A stretch of 64,000 nucleotides of DNA from an uncultured Clostridia bacterium (GTDB taxonomy: Bacteria > Bacillota > Clostridia > Oscillospirales > CAG-382), in contig CALWBE010000028.1 of assembly GCA_944375955.1 (NCBI GenBank), positions 1-64,000 of the forward strand. The letters are read 5' to 3'. Positions 29,366-39,542 of this stretch are shown here, piece by piece. The notes under the pieces were generated by a model, which made no database searches, had not been told where the DNA came from, and saw only the letters and a list, made by a program, of their open reading frames with translations. Within the stretch, counting starts at the first letter, position 1. Every line of letters begins with the position of its first letter. The translations under genes were made by a program, and so were the position numbers.

Positions 29366-30697
29366 TCAACTTTCAATTATATATTTTTTAAGCATTCCGC
29401 ATGTCTTACCGTCAGCCATTGCTTCTACGACGGTTCCTTCATCGGTATACTCCGATGACAATACAGACGCTTTTCCGTAAAGAACATTTAGCTGCTTCTG
29501 ATCCGAAAACGGAAAAAGAAATTTTACCTTTTTTCGGAATGAGGAAAGCTCGTCTTCAATAAGTTTCAGAAGTTCTTCGGTTCCTTCGCCTGTTACAGCA
29601 GATATATATACAGCCTTGTTTTCCCCGCAGAATACATTTTCAGGTTTTACCGCAAGACGGTCGCATTTATTAAAAACATATATAGTAGGTTTTCCACCTG
29701 CGCCCAACTCGGAAAGAGTTTTTTCCGTCACTTCTTTTTTCATTACAGCATTTTCATCAGAAGCATCTATGATTATGAGAAGCATATCTGCATACCTTGC
29801 TTCATCAAGAGTGCTTTTAAACGCTTTTACAAGACCGTGCGGCAAATCATTTATAAATCCTACCGTATCGGTCAATAATACCTGAAGTCCTGACGGCAGC
29901 TCGAGCTTTCTTACTGTAGGATCAAGTGTCGCAAACAACTTGTCTGCAGCAAGAATGCCTGCATCAGTGAGCCGGTTTAAAAGCGTAGATTTTCCCGCGT
30001 TTGTATATCCTACTATCGCTATTACCGGTATATTGGACTTTTCACGCTGTTTCCTCATAGTCTCGCGCGTATTTTCAAGTGTGTTTAACTGCTCTTCAAG
30101 CGCGGCTATTCTGCGTTTTACATGTCTCCTATCGGTTTCAAGCTTTGTTTCTCCAGGTCCTCTTGCCCCGACCGAACCGCTTGCAGATGCGCCTCCCTGA
30201 CGTGATAACTGCTGCCCTTTTCCCGTAAGACGCGGAGCAGTATATCTCAGCTGAGCTATCTCTACCTGCAGCTTACCTTCCCCTGTTACAGCATGACGGG
30301 CAAAAATATCAAGTATAAGCATTGTCCTGTCAATTACACGCAGATCAGAATTTTCAGGTGCAATTTCTTTTTCAAGGTTTCTTATCTGCGACGGAGAAAG
30401 CTCACAATCAAAAACCACAAGTCCTATATCGTTGTTTTTGCTCAGTTCAGCTGCCTCTTCAACCTTACCTGCACCGATATATGTCGCGGCTTCCGGTGCC
30501 GGTCTGCACTGAGTCATATAATAAAAGTCTATCTTGTCGACGTCGTCTGATAGCGCCGTATCTACAAGAGATTTCAGCTCGTCAAGAGATTTTTCCGTTT
30601 TTTCCGCATCATGCGCGGAAAAATACAGCGAAACTAGCAAAACACCAAACCTTCGTATACCGGTTCCTTCATATATTTCTCCAAAATTTTCCGCCAA
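29366..30697 (-). CDS. hflX: GTPase HflX
   Basis: A 443-residue ribosome-associated GTPase. The N-terminal glycine-rich domain (about 15-190) shows ATYIGAGKVEE and the signature GARGPGETKLETDRR. The G domain follows with G1 GYTNAGKST (230-238), G3 DTVGFI and G4 NKCD. HflX splits stalled 70S ribosomes, particularly under stress. The reading frame begins with TTG (30697) after GGGGAAAGGATATTGA; no ATG alternative fits. A terminator-like hairpin lies between it and the upstream dehydrogenase gene, so its expression may be partly independent. Confidence 0.95.
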   Translation of the reverse strand: MAENFGEIYEGTGIRRFGVLLVSLYFSAHDAEKTEKSLDELKSLVDTALSDDVDKIDFYYMTQCRPAPEAATYIGAGKVEEAAELSKNNDIGLVVFDCELSPSQIRNLEKEIAPENSDLRVIDRTMLILDIFARHAVTGEGKLQVEIAQLRYTAPRLTGKGQQLSRQGGASASGSVGARGPGETKLETDRRHVKRRIAALEEQLNTLENTRETMRKQREKSNIPVIAIVGYTNAGKSTLLNRLTDAGILAADKLFATLDPTVRKLELPSGLQVLLTDTVGFINDLPHGLVKAFKSTLDEARYADMLLIIIDASDENAVMKKEVTEKTLSELGAGGKPTIYVFNKCDRLAVKPENVFCGENKAVYISAVTGEGTEELLKLIEDELSSFRKKVKFLFPFSDQKQLNVLYGKASVLSSEYTDEGTVVEAMADGKTCGMLKKYIIES

Positions 30698-30721
30698 ATC
30701 AATATCCTTTCCCCATATACC

Positions 30722-30754
30722 AAAACCGCGAAGAGGAAAACCTCCCCTTCACGG
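30722..30754 (-). terminator. Terminator-like hairpin upstream of hflX
   Basis: On the minus strand a G/C-rich hairpin (plus 30726-30736 with 30741-30754, one wobble and a small bulge) ends in TTTTG. It separates the Gfo/Idh/MocA gene from hflX and could act as a terminator or attenuator. The T-tract is short. Confidence 0.5.
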
Positions 30755-30771
30755 ATCTTTCATATGGTCTT

Positions 30772-31821
30772 TTAAATGCTTACTTTTACAGGCATATTCT
30801 TTTCAACTGACTCAAAGCCGGCTTCTATGAGCTTCATTACACGCATCATTTCGCCGTGTTTTACAATTTGTTCTTCCTTACCTTCAATAGCTTTGCAGAA
30901 ATTTCTGTAATAATCATGAACATCGGATTTCGGACGATCTATATAATAAGTTTCAGTCGTAAGTGAATCACGCGGCGCCATTGTTTTTGTCAGACCCGCC
31001 GCCGTTACTACCGGCGTAACGTTATCCTGATACCATTCCTTGCAGCGCACTACCTCACATTTGTCCTGCCAGTCGCGAACAATTGCCGAACCCATCTCGC
31101 CGAGTATATAAAACCGCGGCATTGATATAAAATTATATGTTCCGACTTCTACTAAATATTTTACGCCGTTTTCAAAAATCATATCCATTCTGAATCCGTC
31201 GTCTACCTCTTTATTTGTAAGATGGTCAAAACGGCAAAATACCTCGGCAACGCGGCTGTCTGATACAACCTGAAGAGCCTGATCTATAAGATGTACGCCC
31301 CAGTCGTAAAGCATTCCGCCGCCATGTTCTTTTTTTCCTCTCCAGTCACCCGGAATTCCTCTTGATCCATGAATACGCGATTCGATATTGAAAAGTTTTC
31401 CTATCTCTTTGCTGTCATAAAGTCTTTTCGTCATTAAAAAGTCTATATCCCAGCGCCTGTTCTGGTGAACAGAAAAAATCTTTCCATACTTTTTTGAGGC
31501 GTCGATCATTTCCTGAAGATCCGCCGTATCAAGCGTTACGGGTTTTTCTGATATAACATTTTTCCCTGCGGCAAGAGCTTTTATCGCGATCTCCTTGTGA
31601 GAATCATTCGGAGTAGCTATTGTAACTATATCAATCTTTTCATCCGCAAGCAATGCTTCAAGAGTGGGATATGCGTGAATTCCCATTTCCTCCGCTGCTT
31701 TGCGTCTTTCTTCTTTTATATCATATATGCCGGCAAGAGAAACTACATCGCTCTCAAACGCATGTCTCTGATGCCAGCCGCCCATTCCACCGAAGCCTAC
31801 TATTCCAAGATTATGTTTCAT
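30772..31821 (-). CDS. Gfo/Idh/MocA-family sugar dehydrogenase
   Basis: A 349-residue oxidoreductase. The N-terminal Rossmann fold begins LGIVGFGGMGGWHQRH, and the conserved EKPVTLD motif (Lys about 94) supplies the catalytic lysine. The C-terminal part is the alpha/beta substrate domain with GGGMLYDWGVHLIDQ, where the Asp and His are the usual active-site residues. These enzymes use NAD(H) to oxidise a sugar, inositol or sugar-acid hydroxyl. It is transcribed leftward from a good promoter with a nearby dyad, apart from the other sugar genes. The substrate is unknown. Confidence 0.92.
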   Translation of the reverse strand: MKHNLGIVGFGGMGGWHQRHAFESDVVSLAGIYDIKEERRKAAEEMGIHAYPTLEALLADEKIDIVTIATPNDSHKEIAIKALAAGKNVISEKPVTLDTADLQEMIDASKKYGKIFSVHQNRRWDIDFLMTKRLYDSKEIGKLFNIESRIHGSRGIPGDWRGKKEHGGGMLYDWGVHLIDQALQVVSDSRVAEVFCRFDHLTNKEVDDGFRMDMIFENGVKYLVEVGTYNFISMPRFYILGEMGSAIVRDWQDKCEVVRCKEWYQDNVTPVVTAAGLTKTMAPRDSLTTETYYIDRPKSDVHDYYRNFCKAIEGKEEQIVKHGEMMRVMKLIEAGFESVEKNMPVKVSI

Positions 31822-31888
31822 GATAATTTTCCATGCCTTTCTTCCGCCTAAGCCTTTAATTATGTATTTTTTACTCTGACGGCATACT

Positions 31889-31942
31889 TGTACAGTTTAT
31901 CCGTACATGCTGTATTATATATCAACATTTTTCGAATTTCAA
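31889..31942 (-). promoter_or_regulatory. Promoter and possible operator of the Gfo/Idh/MocA gene
   Basis: On the minus strand TTGAAA (plus 31937-31942), 17 nt and TATAAT (plus 31914-31919) form a strong sigma-A promoter. Just downstream, at the predicted start of transcription, lies a dyad TGTAC-N9-GTACA (31889-31907). A repressor bound there would block initiation. The binding protein is unknown. Confidence 0.6.
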
Positions 31943-31972
31943 TAGTTTTAAAAAAGTTATATTAAAAAATAC

Positions 31973-32001
31973 TGTACTTTGCGAAACATTTATGATAGAA
32001 T
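31973..32001 (+). promoter_or_regulatory. Possible promoter of uvrA
   Basis: TAGAAT at 31996-32001 has an upstream TG (extended -10) and a poor TGTACT -35 at 31973-31978. No LexA-type GAAC-N4-GTTC box was found in the 31822-32110 gap, so SOS control is not supported by sequence. Confidence 0.35.
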
Positions 32002-32110
32002 GAAGAAAAATAAAAAAATATAAAATAAATACGGACATAAAATAATCTGCTATGCTTATATAAAAAGCTTTGCATGTTTTAAAACACCTATTCCGAAAGG
32101 CAACGATCAA

Positions 32111-34939
32111 ATGACAAACAAATATCTTAAAGTAACAGGGGCAAGAGTTCACAACCTGAAAAATATAACAGTGGAAATACCGCGCGATAAATTTGTTGTT
32201 TTTACCGGACTTTCCGGTTCCGGAAAATCTTCGCTCGCATTTGACACAATATATGCCGAGGGACACCGCCGGTTTGTAGAGTCGCTCTCATCATACGCAA
32301 GAATGTTCTTAGGTCAGCTTGACAAACCTGATGTAGACTCGATAGAAGGACTCTCTCCCGCAATTTCGATAGATCAGAAAACAACCTCCAAAAATCCTCG
32401 TTCTACGGTAGGCACAGTCACCGAAATATACGATTATCTCCGTCTGTTGTTCGCCCGCACAGGTGTGCCTCACTGTCCTATATGCGGAAAAGAAATAAAA
32501 CAGCAAACCATTGATCAGATAATCGACAGCATAAGCGAACTCCCAGACAAGACAAAATTTATGGTGCTCGCCCCCGTCGTAAAAGGAAAAAAAGGAATGC
32601 ATGAAAAAGTTTTTTCAGACGCTATGAAAAACGGTTTTGTCAGAGTGCGCGTTGACGGCGCCGTTCTTTCTCTCGGAGAAGATTTCGGCCTTGATAAAAA
32701 CAAAAGACACGATATAGACATTGTTGTCGACCGCCTTGTCATGAAAGAAGATATTCGCTCAAGGCTTACAGATTCGGTTGAAAGCGCATGCGCGCTTTCC
32801 GGAGGTTTTGTAACAATATACCTTCCCGAAGAAAGTGATCCGGAAAAGCAAAATATCGAATATTCTCTCAACTACGCGTGCAGCGAACACGGAATAAGTC
32901 TCGGCGAACTTGAACCGAGAATGTTCTCCTTTAACAGCCCTTTCGGAGCATGTCCGGGCTGCGACGGGCTCGGGAAAAAATTAGTTTTGTCTCCGGACAA
33001 GCTTATTCCCGACCGTTCACTTTCTTTTCGCGACGGAGCCTGCGTATGCAACGGTTTTAAATCAATGGGCAAACGAGGCTGGACAGGCTCTTTATTTGAT
33101 CAGGTATTATCTGAATTCGGATATGGGTTAAATACACCGGTTGAAAAAATTTCGGAAGAGGCATTAAACGCTCTTTTTTACGGCACAAATGAAAAATATG
33201 AGCTTAAATATGCCGGCAAAAGCTATTCTGTATCGTTCGACGGAATGTTAAACGATATCGACAGGCGATATAAAATGTCGGAAAGCAATCCGGAACAGCG
33301 CGAATATTACGAACAGTTCATGGAAGAAATCCCCTGCGATGTCTGCGGCGGAAAAAGGCTTAAAAAAGAACCTCTTGCGGTTACTGTCGGAGGAAAAAAC
33401 ATTGCGCAAGTCTGCGAAATGGGCGTTTCTGACGCGAAAAGCTTTTTTTCATCCGTAAAGCTGTCCGAAAAAAGCAAAACTATCGCGCGCGACATTTTAA
33501 AGGAAATAAACGCGCGTTTAGGATTTCTGACAAACGTAGGACTCGGTTATCTTACGCTGTCCCGCGCCGCCGGAACTCTCTCGGGCGGCGAAAGCCAGAG
33601 AATAAGGCTGGCAACTCAGATAGGCTCATCCCTCATGGGAGTTTTATATATTCTTGACGAGCCCAGCATAGGCCTGCATCAGCGCGACAACGCGAAACTT
33701 ATCGAAACTCTGAAAAAGCTGCGCGATCTCGGAAATACCCTTATTGTCGTAGAACATGACGAAGAGACAATGCTTGAATCGGATTATATCGTAGATATAG
33801 GTCCGGGAGCTGGTGTTAACGGTGGAGAAATCGTCGCCGCCGGAACTCCTTCCGAACTTATGAAAGCCAAAAACTCTATTACCGCAGATTTTCTTTCGGG
33901 AAGAAGATCGATAGCTGTTCCGGAAATACGCCGCAAAGGTAACGGCAGCTTTTTGAAAATAATCGGCGCAAAAGAGCACAATCTGAAAAATATTGATGTT
34001 TCTATTCCCTTAGGGACTTTTACCTGCGTTACAGGTGTTTCCGGCTCCGGAAAATCTTCTCTTGTAAACAGCGTGCTTTACAACGTTCTTGCAAACAAAC
34101 TCAACCGCGCTCACACTTCCGCGGGAAAATACGACCGTATCGAAGGTATAGAATATCTTGACAAAGTCATAAATATCGATCAGTCTCCTATCGGCAGAAC
34201 TCCGCGTTCAAACCCGGCGACATATACCGGACTTTTTACAGATATACGCGCACTTTACGCTTCAACAACCGACTCAAAAATAAGAGGTTATAAACAGGAT
34301 CGCTTTTCCTTTAACCTTAAGGGGGGACGATGCGAAGCATGTCAAGGCGATGGATTGCTGAAAATAGAAATGCATTTTCTCCCCGACGTATATATCACCT
34401 GCGATGTCTGTAAAGGCAAGCGATATAACAGGGAGACTCTTGAAGTAAAATACAAAGGAAAAAATATTTTTGAAGTTCTTGATATGACTGTTGATGAAGG
34501 CCTTAAATTTTTTGAAAATCTTCCGTCTCTAAAACGCAAACTTCAAACACTGTCGGAAGTCGGCCTTGGTTATATAAAAATCGGACAGCCGTCAACTACC
34601 CTTTCAGGCGGCGAAGCTCAGCGTGTAAAGCTCGCTTCAGAGCTTGCAAAAAGAGCTACCGGGCGCACGGTTTACATTCTTGACGAACCCACTACCGGCC
34701 TTCACACCGCCGATGTTGAAAAACTTATTGAAGTTCTTCAGCGTCTTGTAGACACCGGCAATACGGTTATTGTTATCGAGCATAATCTCGACATGATAAA
34801 ATGCGCCGATTATATTATAGATCTCGGTCCTGAAGGCGGCGACGAGGGCGGCACTCTTATTGCCTCCGGTACTCCCGAAGAAATTGCACAATGCGGGAAA
34901 TCCTATACGGGTCAATATTTAAAAAAATATTTGAAATAA
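32111..34939 (+). CDS. uvrA: Excinuclease ABC subunit A (UvrA)
   Basis: A 942-residue protein with two ABC ATPase halves. Walker A motifs are GLSGSGKSS (about 33-41) and GVSGSGKSS (about 637-645); signatures are [13 protein letters not shown] and [13 protein letters not shown]. It scans DNA with UvrB for helix-distorting damage. The C-terminal zinc finger has all four Cys (RCEACQGDG and ITCDVCKGK). The first zinc module is altered: its leading pair reads CSEH instead of CxxC, with the second pair CPGC intact. Length is normal. ATG at 32111 follows AAAGG. The gene is transcribed alone, divergent from the dehydrogenase gene. Confidence 0.97.
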   Translation: MTNKYLKVTGARVHNLKNITVEIPRDKFVVFTGLSGSGKSSLAFDTIYAEGHRRFVESLSSYARMFLGQLDKPDVDSIEGLSPAISIDQKTTSKNPRSTVGTVTEIYDYLRLLFARTGVPHCPICGKEIKQQTIDQIIDSISELPDKTKFMVLAPVVKGKKGMHEKVFSDAMKNGFVRVRVDGAVLSLGEDFGLDKNKRHDIDIVVDRLVMKEDIRSRLTDSVESACALSGGFVTIYLPEESDPEKQNIEYSLNYACSEHGISLGELEPRMFSFNSPFGACPGCDGLGKKLVLSPDKLIPDRSLSFRDGACVCNGFKSMGKRGWTGSLFDQVLSEFGYGLNTPVEKISEEALNALFYGTNEKYELKYAGKSYSVSFDGMLNDIDRRYKMSESNPEQREYYEQFMEEIPCDVCGGKRLKKEPLAVTVGGKNIAQVCEMGVSDAKSFFSSVKLSEKSKTIARDILKEINARLGFLTNVGLGYLTLSRAAGTLSGGESQRIRLATQIGSSLMGVLYILDEPSIGLHQRDNAKLIETLKKLRDLGNTLIVVEHDEETMLESDYIVDIGPGAGVNGGEIVAAGTPSELMKAKNSITADFLSGRRSIAVPEIRRKGNGSFLKIIGAKEHNLKNIDVSIPLGTFTCVTGVSGSGKSSLVNSVLYNVLANKLNRAHTSAGKYDRIEGIEYLDKVINIDQSPIGRTPRSNPATYTGLFTDIRALYASTTDSKIRGYKQDRFSFNLKGGRCEACQGDGLLKIEMHFLPDVYITCDVCKGKRYNRETLEVKYKGKNIFEVLDMTVDEGLKFFENLPSLKRKLQTLSEVGLGYIKIGQPSTTLSGGEAQRVKLASELAKRATGRTVYILDEPTTGLHTADVEKLIEVLQRLVDTGNTVIVIEHNLDMIKCADYIIDLGPEGGDEGGTLIASGTPEEIAQCGKSYTGQYLKKYLK

Positions 34940-35010
34940 GTGTGTGACAAATTTAACAAATACTTTGATGAATAATTGTAAAAAATGCCAAAATAGCCTT
35001 CAAATATAAA

Positions 35011-35045
35011 AAATGCTTGAAAAAAAACAAGTATTTAGATATAAT
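35011..35045 (+). promoter_or_regulatory. Sigma-A promoter with overlapping dyad, Gfo/Idh-isomerase operon
   Basis: TTGAAA (35017-35022), a 17-nt spacer and TATAAT (35040-35045). An inverted repeat AAATGCTTG-N8-CAAGTATTT (35011-35036, one wobble) overlaps the -35 and the spacer. This is a plausible repressor site, though an A-rich loop weakens the case. Confidence 0.55.
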
Positions 35046-35107
35046 TATTGTAATGTCAAAATATGTATATTATTTGATTTAATTCAAAATCAGGAGGTAT
35101 ATTTCCT

Positions 35108-36193
35108 ATGAAAAAACTTAAAATAGGCATTATCGGATGCGGCGGAATAGCTAATGCTAAGCATATGCCGTCGCTTGCAAAGATCGATGAGTGTGAAATG
35201 GTTGCTTTCTGCGACATAATACCTGAAAGAGCTGAAAAAGCAAAAAAGGATTATGGCACAATAGACGCAAAGGTCTACACTGACTACAAGCAGCTTTTAG
35301 ATGACAAATCTATTGATGTCGTACATGTTCTTACGCCTAATATAGATCACAGCTATATAACTGTTGACGCACTTAATGCCGGAAAACACGTTATGTGCGA
35401 AAAACCTATGGCAATTAACTCGCAGGAAGCTCAAAAGATGCTTGACGCGGCAAAAAAAACCGGCAAAAAGCTTACTATCGGATATCAGGGCAGACACAGA
35501 GCCAATTCTCTTTTTGCTAAAAGAGCCTGCGAAGAAGGCGTGCTGGGCGACATTTATTATGCCCGCGCAACAGCTCTTCGCCGCCGCGGAGTTCCTACCT
35601 GGGGCGTATTTATCGAAGAAGACAAGCAGGGCGGCGGTCCCCTTATCGATATCGGAACTCATGCTCTTGACCTCACCTTATGGACAATGAACAATTACAG
35701 CCCGAAATACTGTGTAGGTACCACATTCCATAAGCTCAACAAGCAGACCGAAACAGGAAATGCCGGCGGCGACTGGGATGTAAACAAGTTTACAACGGAA
35801 GATTCTGCCTTCGGTTTTGTAGTAATGGAAAACGGAGCTACAATAAATCTTGAGGCTTCATGGGCAATAAATCTGCTCGATACAAGAGAAGCTATAACTA
35901 CTCTGTGCGGAACTAAAGCAGGTCTTGACATGAATGACGGTCTTCGCATAAACGGCGTAATGTTCGGCAAAAAATATATTCTCAAACCCGATCTTGACGA
36001 TGGCAGTATTCCTCTTTACGAAGGACTTGCGCTTTCAAACAAGCCGGAAGAACGCGAGGCACAACTTTGGATTCATTCAATAATCGAAGATACTGCTCCG
36101 TTCGTTTTGCCTGAACAGGCATTCTGTGTAACAAGAATCCTTGAAGGTATATATACTTCGGCAAAGACCGGAAAACCGTTTTATTTTAATTAA
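35108..36193 (+). CDS. Gfo/Idh/MocA-family sugar dehydrogenase
   Basis: A 361-residue NAD(P)-binding oxidoreductase with the Rossmann start IGIIGCGGIANAKHMPSL, the catalytic-lysine motif CEKPMAIN (Lys about 97) and the C-terminal GGGPLIDIGTHALDLTLW segment carrying the conserved Asp and His. ATG at 35108 follows AGGAGG. It is followed 25 bp later by a TIM-barrel isomerase, a pairing common for inositol, keto-sugar or sugar-acid catabolism where one enzyme oxidises and the other isomerises. It is only distantly similar to the other dehydrogenase at 30772-31821, so they are not a recent duplication. Substrate unknown. Confidence 0.93.
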   Translation: MKKLKIGIIGCGGIANAKHMPSLAKIDECEMVAFCDIIPERAEKAKKDYGTIDAKVYTDYKQLLDDKSIDVVHVLTPNIDHSYITVDALNAGKHVMCEKPMAINSQEAQKMLDAAKKTGKKLTIGYQGRHRANSLFAKRACEEGVLGDIYYARATALRRRGVPTWGVFIEEDKQGGGPLIDIGTHALDLTLWTMNNYSPKYCVGTTFHKLNKQTETGNAGGDWDVNKFTTEDSAFGFVVMENGATINLEASWAINLLDTREAITTLCGTKAGLDMNDGLRINGVMFGKKYILKPDLDDGSIPLYEGLALSNKPEEREAQLWIHSIIEDTAPFVLPEQAFCVTRILEGIYTSAKTGKPFYFN

Positions 36194-36218
36194 AAATTTT
36201 GAAAGGAATTGATACAAA

Positions 36219-37193
36219 ATGAAACTTGGAGTACTTACAGTTCCGCTTTCTTCAATGTCAGTTGAAGATATGCTTAAATATTTAAGTGGTCTCGGAGTAG
36301 AAGCGGTTGAAATCGGAGCAGGCGGATACACAAACGACGCTCATTCAAAGCCGGAAGAACTTCTTGCTGACAAGTCAAAGCTTGAAGCTTACAAGAAATT
36401 GTTCCCTAAATACAACATGATAATTTCTGCCCTTTCCGTACACGGAAACGGTGTTTCTCCCGATCGCGATTTCGCAAAAATGTCAAATGAAAAATTCGAA
36501 AATGCCTGCAGACTTGCAAACGAACTTGAGATCGATACCGTAATAACATTTTCCGGCTGTCCCGGCGGTTGTCCTGAAGATAAAACCCCTAACTGGGTAA
36601 CTTGCCCATGGCCGGACGATTTCCTTAAAATTCTCGACTATCAGTGGAATGACGTTCTTATTCCTTACTGGCAGAAAGAAGCTGAACTCGCAAAAAAATA
36701 CGGCGTTAAGAAAATAGCTTTTGAAATGCATCCCGGTTTTTGTGTATATAATCCGGAAACTCTGCTTAAGCTCAGAAATGCCGTAGGTGACTGCATCGGC
36801 GCAAACTTCGATCCTTCTCACCTCATCTGGCAGGGCATCGATCCCGCCGCCGCTATTCGCGAAATAGGTCTTGCAGGTGCAATGTTCCACTTCCACGCAA
36901 AAGATACAAAGATTGACAAGTACAATACCGCTGTAAACGGCGTCCTCGATACAAAACATTACGGAGATGAACTGCATCGTTCATGGGTATTCCGCAGTCT
37001 CGGCTACGGAAACGACTATGCAGTATGGAAAGAAATGGTTTCTATGCTTCAGCTCGTAGGCTATAATCATGTTATGAGCATCGAACATGAAGACAGCTAT
37101 ATGACAAGCAAAGAAGGACTTGAAAAAGCTATTTCATTCCTCCGTTCGGTTATAATCAGTGAACCGAAGCCGAACGGTATGTTCTGGGCATAA
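36219..37193 (+). CDS. Sugar phosphate isomerase/epimerase (xylose isomerase-like TIM barrel)
   Basis: A 324-residue protein of the AP-endonuclease-2/xylose isomerase-like TIM family. Metal-site candidates are the Glu in KIAFEMHPGF, the Asp and His in GANFDPSHLIW, the His in FHFHAKD and the C-terminal Glu-His in SIEHEDSY. Members isomerise or epimerise free sugars or sugar derivatives with a divalent metal. ATG at 36219 follows GAAAGGAA. It is the second gene of a two-gene operon with the Gfo/Idh/MocA gene, closed by a strong terminator. The substrate cannot be named. Confidence 0.9.
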   Translation: MKLGVLTVPLSSMSVEDMLKYLSGLGVEAVEIGAGGYTNDAHSKPEELLADKSKLEAYKKLFPKYNMIISALSVHGNGVSPDRDFAKMSNEKFENACRLANELEIDTVITFSGCPGGCPEDKTPNWVTCPWPDDFLKILDYQWNDVLIPYWQKEAELAKKYGVKKIAFEMHPGFCVYNPETLLKLRNAVGDCIGANFDPSHLIWQGIDPAAAIREIGLAGAMFHFHAKDTKIDKYNTAVNGVLDTKHYGDELHRSWVFRSLGYGNDYAVWKEMVSMLQLVGYNHVMSIEHEDSYMTSKEGLEKAISFLRSVIISEPKPNGMFWA

Positions 37194-37219
37194 TTTTTAT
37201 ATCAATAAGAAATTATATT

Positions 37220-37265
37220 AAACGCAAAACACTGCCGTATTTACAGCAGTGTTTTGCGTTTTTTC
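37220..37265 (+). terminator. Rho-independent terminator
   Basis: A perfect 16-bp repeat (37220-37235 with 37246-37261) with a 10-nt loop and T-run, 27 nt after the isomerase gene. Confidence 0.88.
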
Positions 37266-37325
37266 TTTAAGACGAATAAAATGTCGTTTTTATATCATCT
37301 TATATTATAAATTTAGAAAAATGAC

Positions 37326-37354
37326 TTGAATATTCATTTAAAATAAGGTATAAT
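37326..37354 (+). promoter_or_regulatory. Sigma-A promoter of the GyrB-like gene
   Basis: TTGAAT (37326-37331), 17-nt spacer, TATAAT (37349-37354). A second TATAAT follows within 25 nt. The ATG is at 37415. It may also drive part of the collinear run that follows, because no terminator is seen until after the RNase P RNA. Confidence 0.65.
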
Positions 37355-37414
37355 TATTTAGTTTAGTATAATTATAATAAAATTGTTATTTATCTTAAAG
37401 GATTAAGGAGTATT

Positions 37415-39499
37415 ATGGCAAAAAAAACGGCAGAATACGGCAATGACAGTATATCTATGCTTAAAGGCGCAGACAGAGTCAGACTGCGCCCGGCAGTAAT
37501 ATTCGGTTCTGACGGACTTGAAGGCTGCGAACACTCTTTTTTTGAAATACTGTCAAATTCTATAGACGAGGCGCGTGAAGGGTATGGCACCGTCATAAAT
37601 GTTACCGTCCGCAAGGATCACTCTATAGAAGTTGAAGATTTCGGCCGCGGTGTTCCGCTTGGATGGAATGAAAAAGAAAAACGTTACAACTGGGAACTTA
37701 TTTACTGCGAACTATATGCCGGCGGAAAATACAACAACAATGACGGCGAAGCCTATGAATATTCACTGGGACTTAACGGCTTAGGCGCATGCGCTACTCA
37801 ATATTCTTCAGAATATATGAATGTCACAAGCTATACTAAAGGTGAAAAATGTTCTATAAGCTTTAAAAAGGGCAATGCTTCAAGTGAGCTTGTACAAGAA
37901 GTATACAACAAAAAAAGAACCGGAACATGTATAGAATGGAAACCGGATCTTGAAGTTTTTACAGATATAAATATACCGTACGAATATTTTACCGAAGTGC
38001 TGTGCAAGCAAGCTGTCGTAAATGCAGGACTTCAGATCAATCTGAAATTTGAAAACAGCGACGGCAGTTTTACCGAAAATTCATATCTATATAAAAACGG
38101 CATTGTAGACTATGTGAAAGAAATGCTTGGCGAAAACGATGATTCCTCTTCAGATTTAAAAGATAATTACGAAGAAGGAGAAGATGATGAAAACTCAGAT
38201 GACAGTGAGGCTGAAGATGAAGAACGCGGACACGTTATGGCTCTTTCCTCACCGTTTTACAATAAAGCTGAGCGCCAGGGAAAAGACCGTCCGGACATGC
38301 CTGAATACAAGCTTAAGATGGAAGCTGTTTTCTGTTTTTCAAACAGTATAAACCGAATAGAATATTTTCACAACTCAAGCTATCTTGAACACGGCGGTTC
38401 GCCCGACAAAGCTGCGCGCAGCGCTTTTGTAAAGGCTTTTGACACTTATCTTAAAAACAATGGCAAATATACAAAAAATGAAAGCAAAATAACTTTCGGC
38501 GATATTGAAGATTCGCTTATCCTGATAACAAATTCCCATTCAACAAGGCCTTCATATGCAAATCAGACAAAAAAAGCAATCACAAACGCTTTTATTACTG
38601 AAGCTATGACTGAATTCTTTCTTCATTCCATAGAAGTTTTTATAGCGGAAAAACCCAAAGAAGCCGAAAGAGTTGCAAAGCAAATACTTGTAAATAAACG
38701 CTCGCGTGAAAACGCTGAAAGTGCCAGAATAAATCTGAAAAAAAAGCTTTCTTCAAATCTCGATATTACCAACCGAGTTGAAAAATTCGTCAGCTGCCGC
38801 TCAAGGGATGTTACTCGCCGTGAGCTTTATATAGTCGAAGGAGATTCTGCGCTTGGTTCGGTAAAACTCGCCCGCGACGCCGAATATCAGGCTGTAATAC
38901 CCGTACGAGGCAAAACTCTTAATTGCTTGAAATGCGGCTATGACAAAATATTTAAAAATGAAATAACCGTAGATCTTTTAAAAGTTATCGGCTGCGGAGT
39001 AGAAATAAAAAGCAAGGGCAAAACCAATTTAGATCAATTTGATCTATCGGCTCTTAAATGGTCAAAAATAGTTATATGCACAGATGCGGACGAAGATGGC
39101 TATCAGATCAGAACCTTGATTCTGACCATGCTTTACCGACTTCTACCTACACTTATCCGGGAAGGTAAAATATTCATTGCCGAAACTCCTCTTTATGAAA
39201 TATCATATAAAGATGGTATTGAATTTGCTTACAATGAAAAGGAAAAAAATGAAATCCTAGCGCGTATAGGCAATACAAAATATACAATACAAAGATCAAA
39301 AGGTCTCGGTGAAAATGATCCGGAAATGATGTCAAAAACCACAATGAATCCCGCTACAAGGCGGCTTATAAAAATAACGCCGGCTGATGAGACAGCTACT
39401 GAAATCATGTTTAATACGCTGCTTGGCGACGACGGCCCCGCAAGAAAAAAATATATTGCGCTTCACGGTGCCGAATATGTCGATTTCGCCGACGTTTAA
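37415..39499 (+). CDS. Divergent GyrB/ParE-like type II topoisomerase subunit (orphan)
   Basis: A 694-residue protein with the order of GyrB/ParE: GHKL ATPase, transducer, Toprim. E44 and N48 (FFEILSNSIDEA) match the ATPase base and Mg ligand. The next motif reads DFGRG (75-79) where GyrB has DNGRG. The Toprim domain keeps E475 in VEGDSALGS and an acidic D557-A-D559-E-D561 set. Between the ATPase and transducer (about 245-275) there is a very acidic insert absent from standard GyrB. No GyrA/ParC partner gene adjoins it; the next gene is a beta-helix glycosidase. The differences suggest a paralogue rather than the housekeeping gyrase. The partner and role are unknown. Confidence 0.85.
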   Translation: MAKKTAEYGNDSISMLKGADRVRLRPAVIFGSDGLEGCEHSFFEILSNSIDEAREGYGTVINVTVRKDHSIEVEDFGRGVPLGWNEKEKRYNWELIYCELYAGGKYNNNDGEAYEYSLGLNGLGACATQYSSEYMNVTSYTKGEKCSISFKKGNASSELVQEVYNKKRTGTCIEWKPDLEVFTDINIPYEYFTEVLCKQAVVNAGLQINLKFENSDGSFTENSYLYKNGIVDYVKEMLGENDDSSSDLKDNYEEGEDDENSDDSEAEDEERGHVMALSSPFYNKAERQGKDRPDMPEYKLKMEAVFCFSNSINRIEYFHNSSYLEHGGSPDKAARSAFVKAFDTYLKNNGKYTKNESKITFGDIEDSLILITNSHSTRPSYANQTKKAITNAFITEAMTEFFLHSIEVFIAEKPKEAERVAKQILVNKRSRENAESARINLKKKLSSNLDITNRVEKFVSCRSRDVTRRELYIVEGDSALGSVKLARDAEYQAVIPVRGKTLNCLKCGYDKIFKNEITVDLLKVIGCGVEIKSKGKTNLDQFDLSALKWSKIVICTDADEDGYQIRTLILTMLYRLLPTLIREGKIFIAETPLYEISYKDGIEFAYNEKEKNEILARIGNTKYTIQRSKGLGENDPEMMSKTTMNPATRRLIKITPADETATEIMFNTLLGDDGPARKKYIALHGAEYVDFADV

Positions 39500-39542
39500 T
39501 AAAAATTTATATTATTTCAGCCATATAAAATGAGGTAATGCC

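Noticed and set aside
31822..32110. LexA/SOS box upstream of uvrA
   Set aside because: No GAAC-N4-GTTC-like site could be found.
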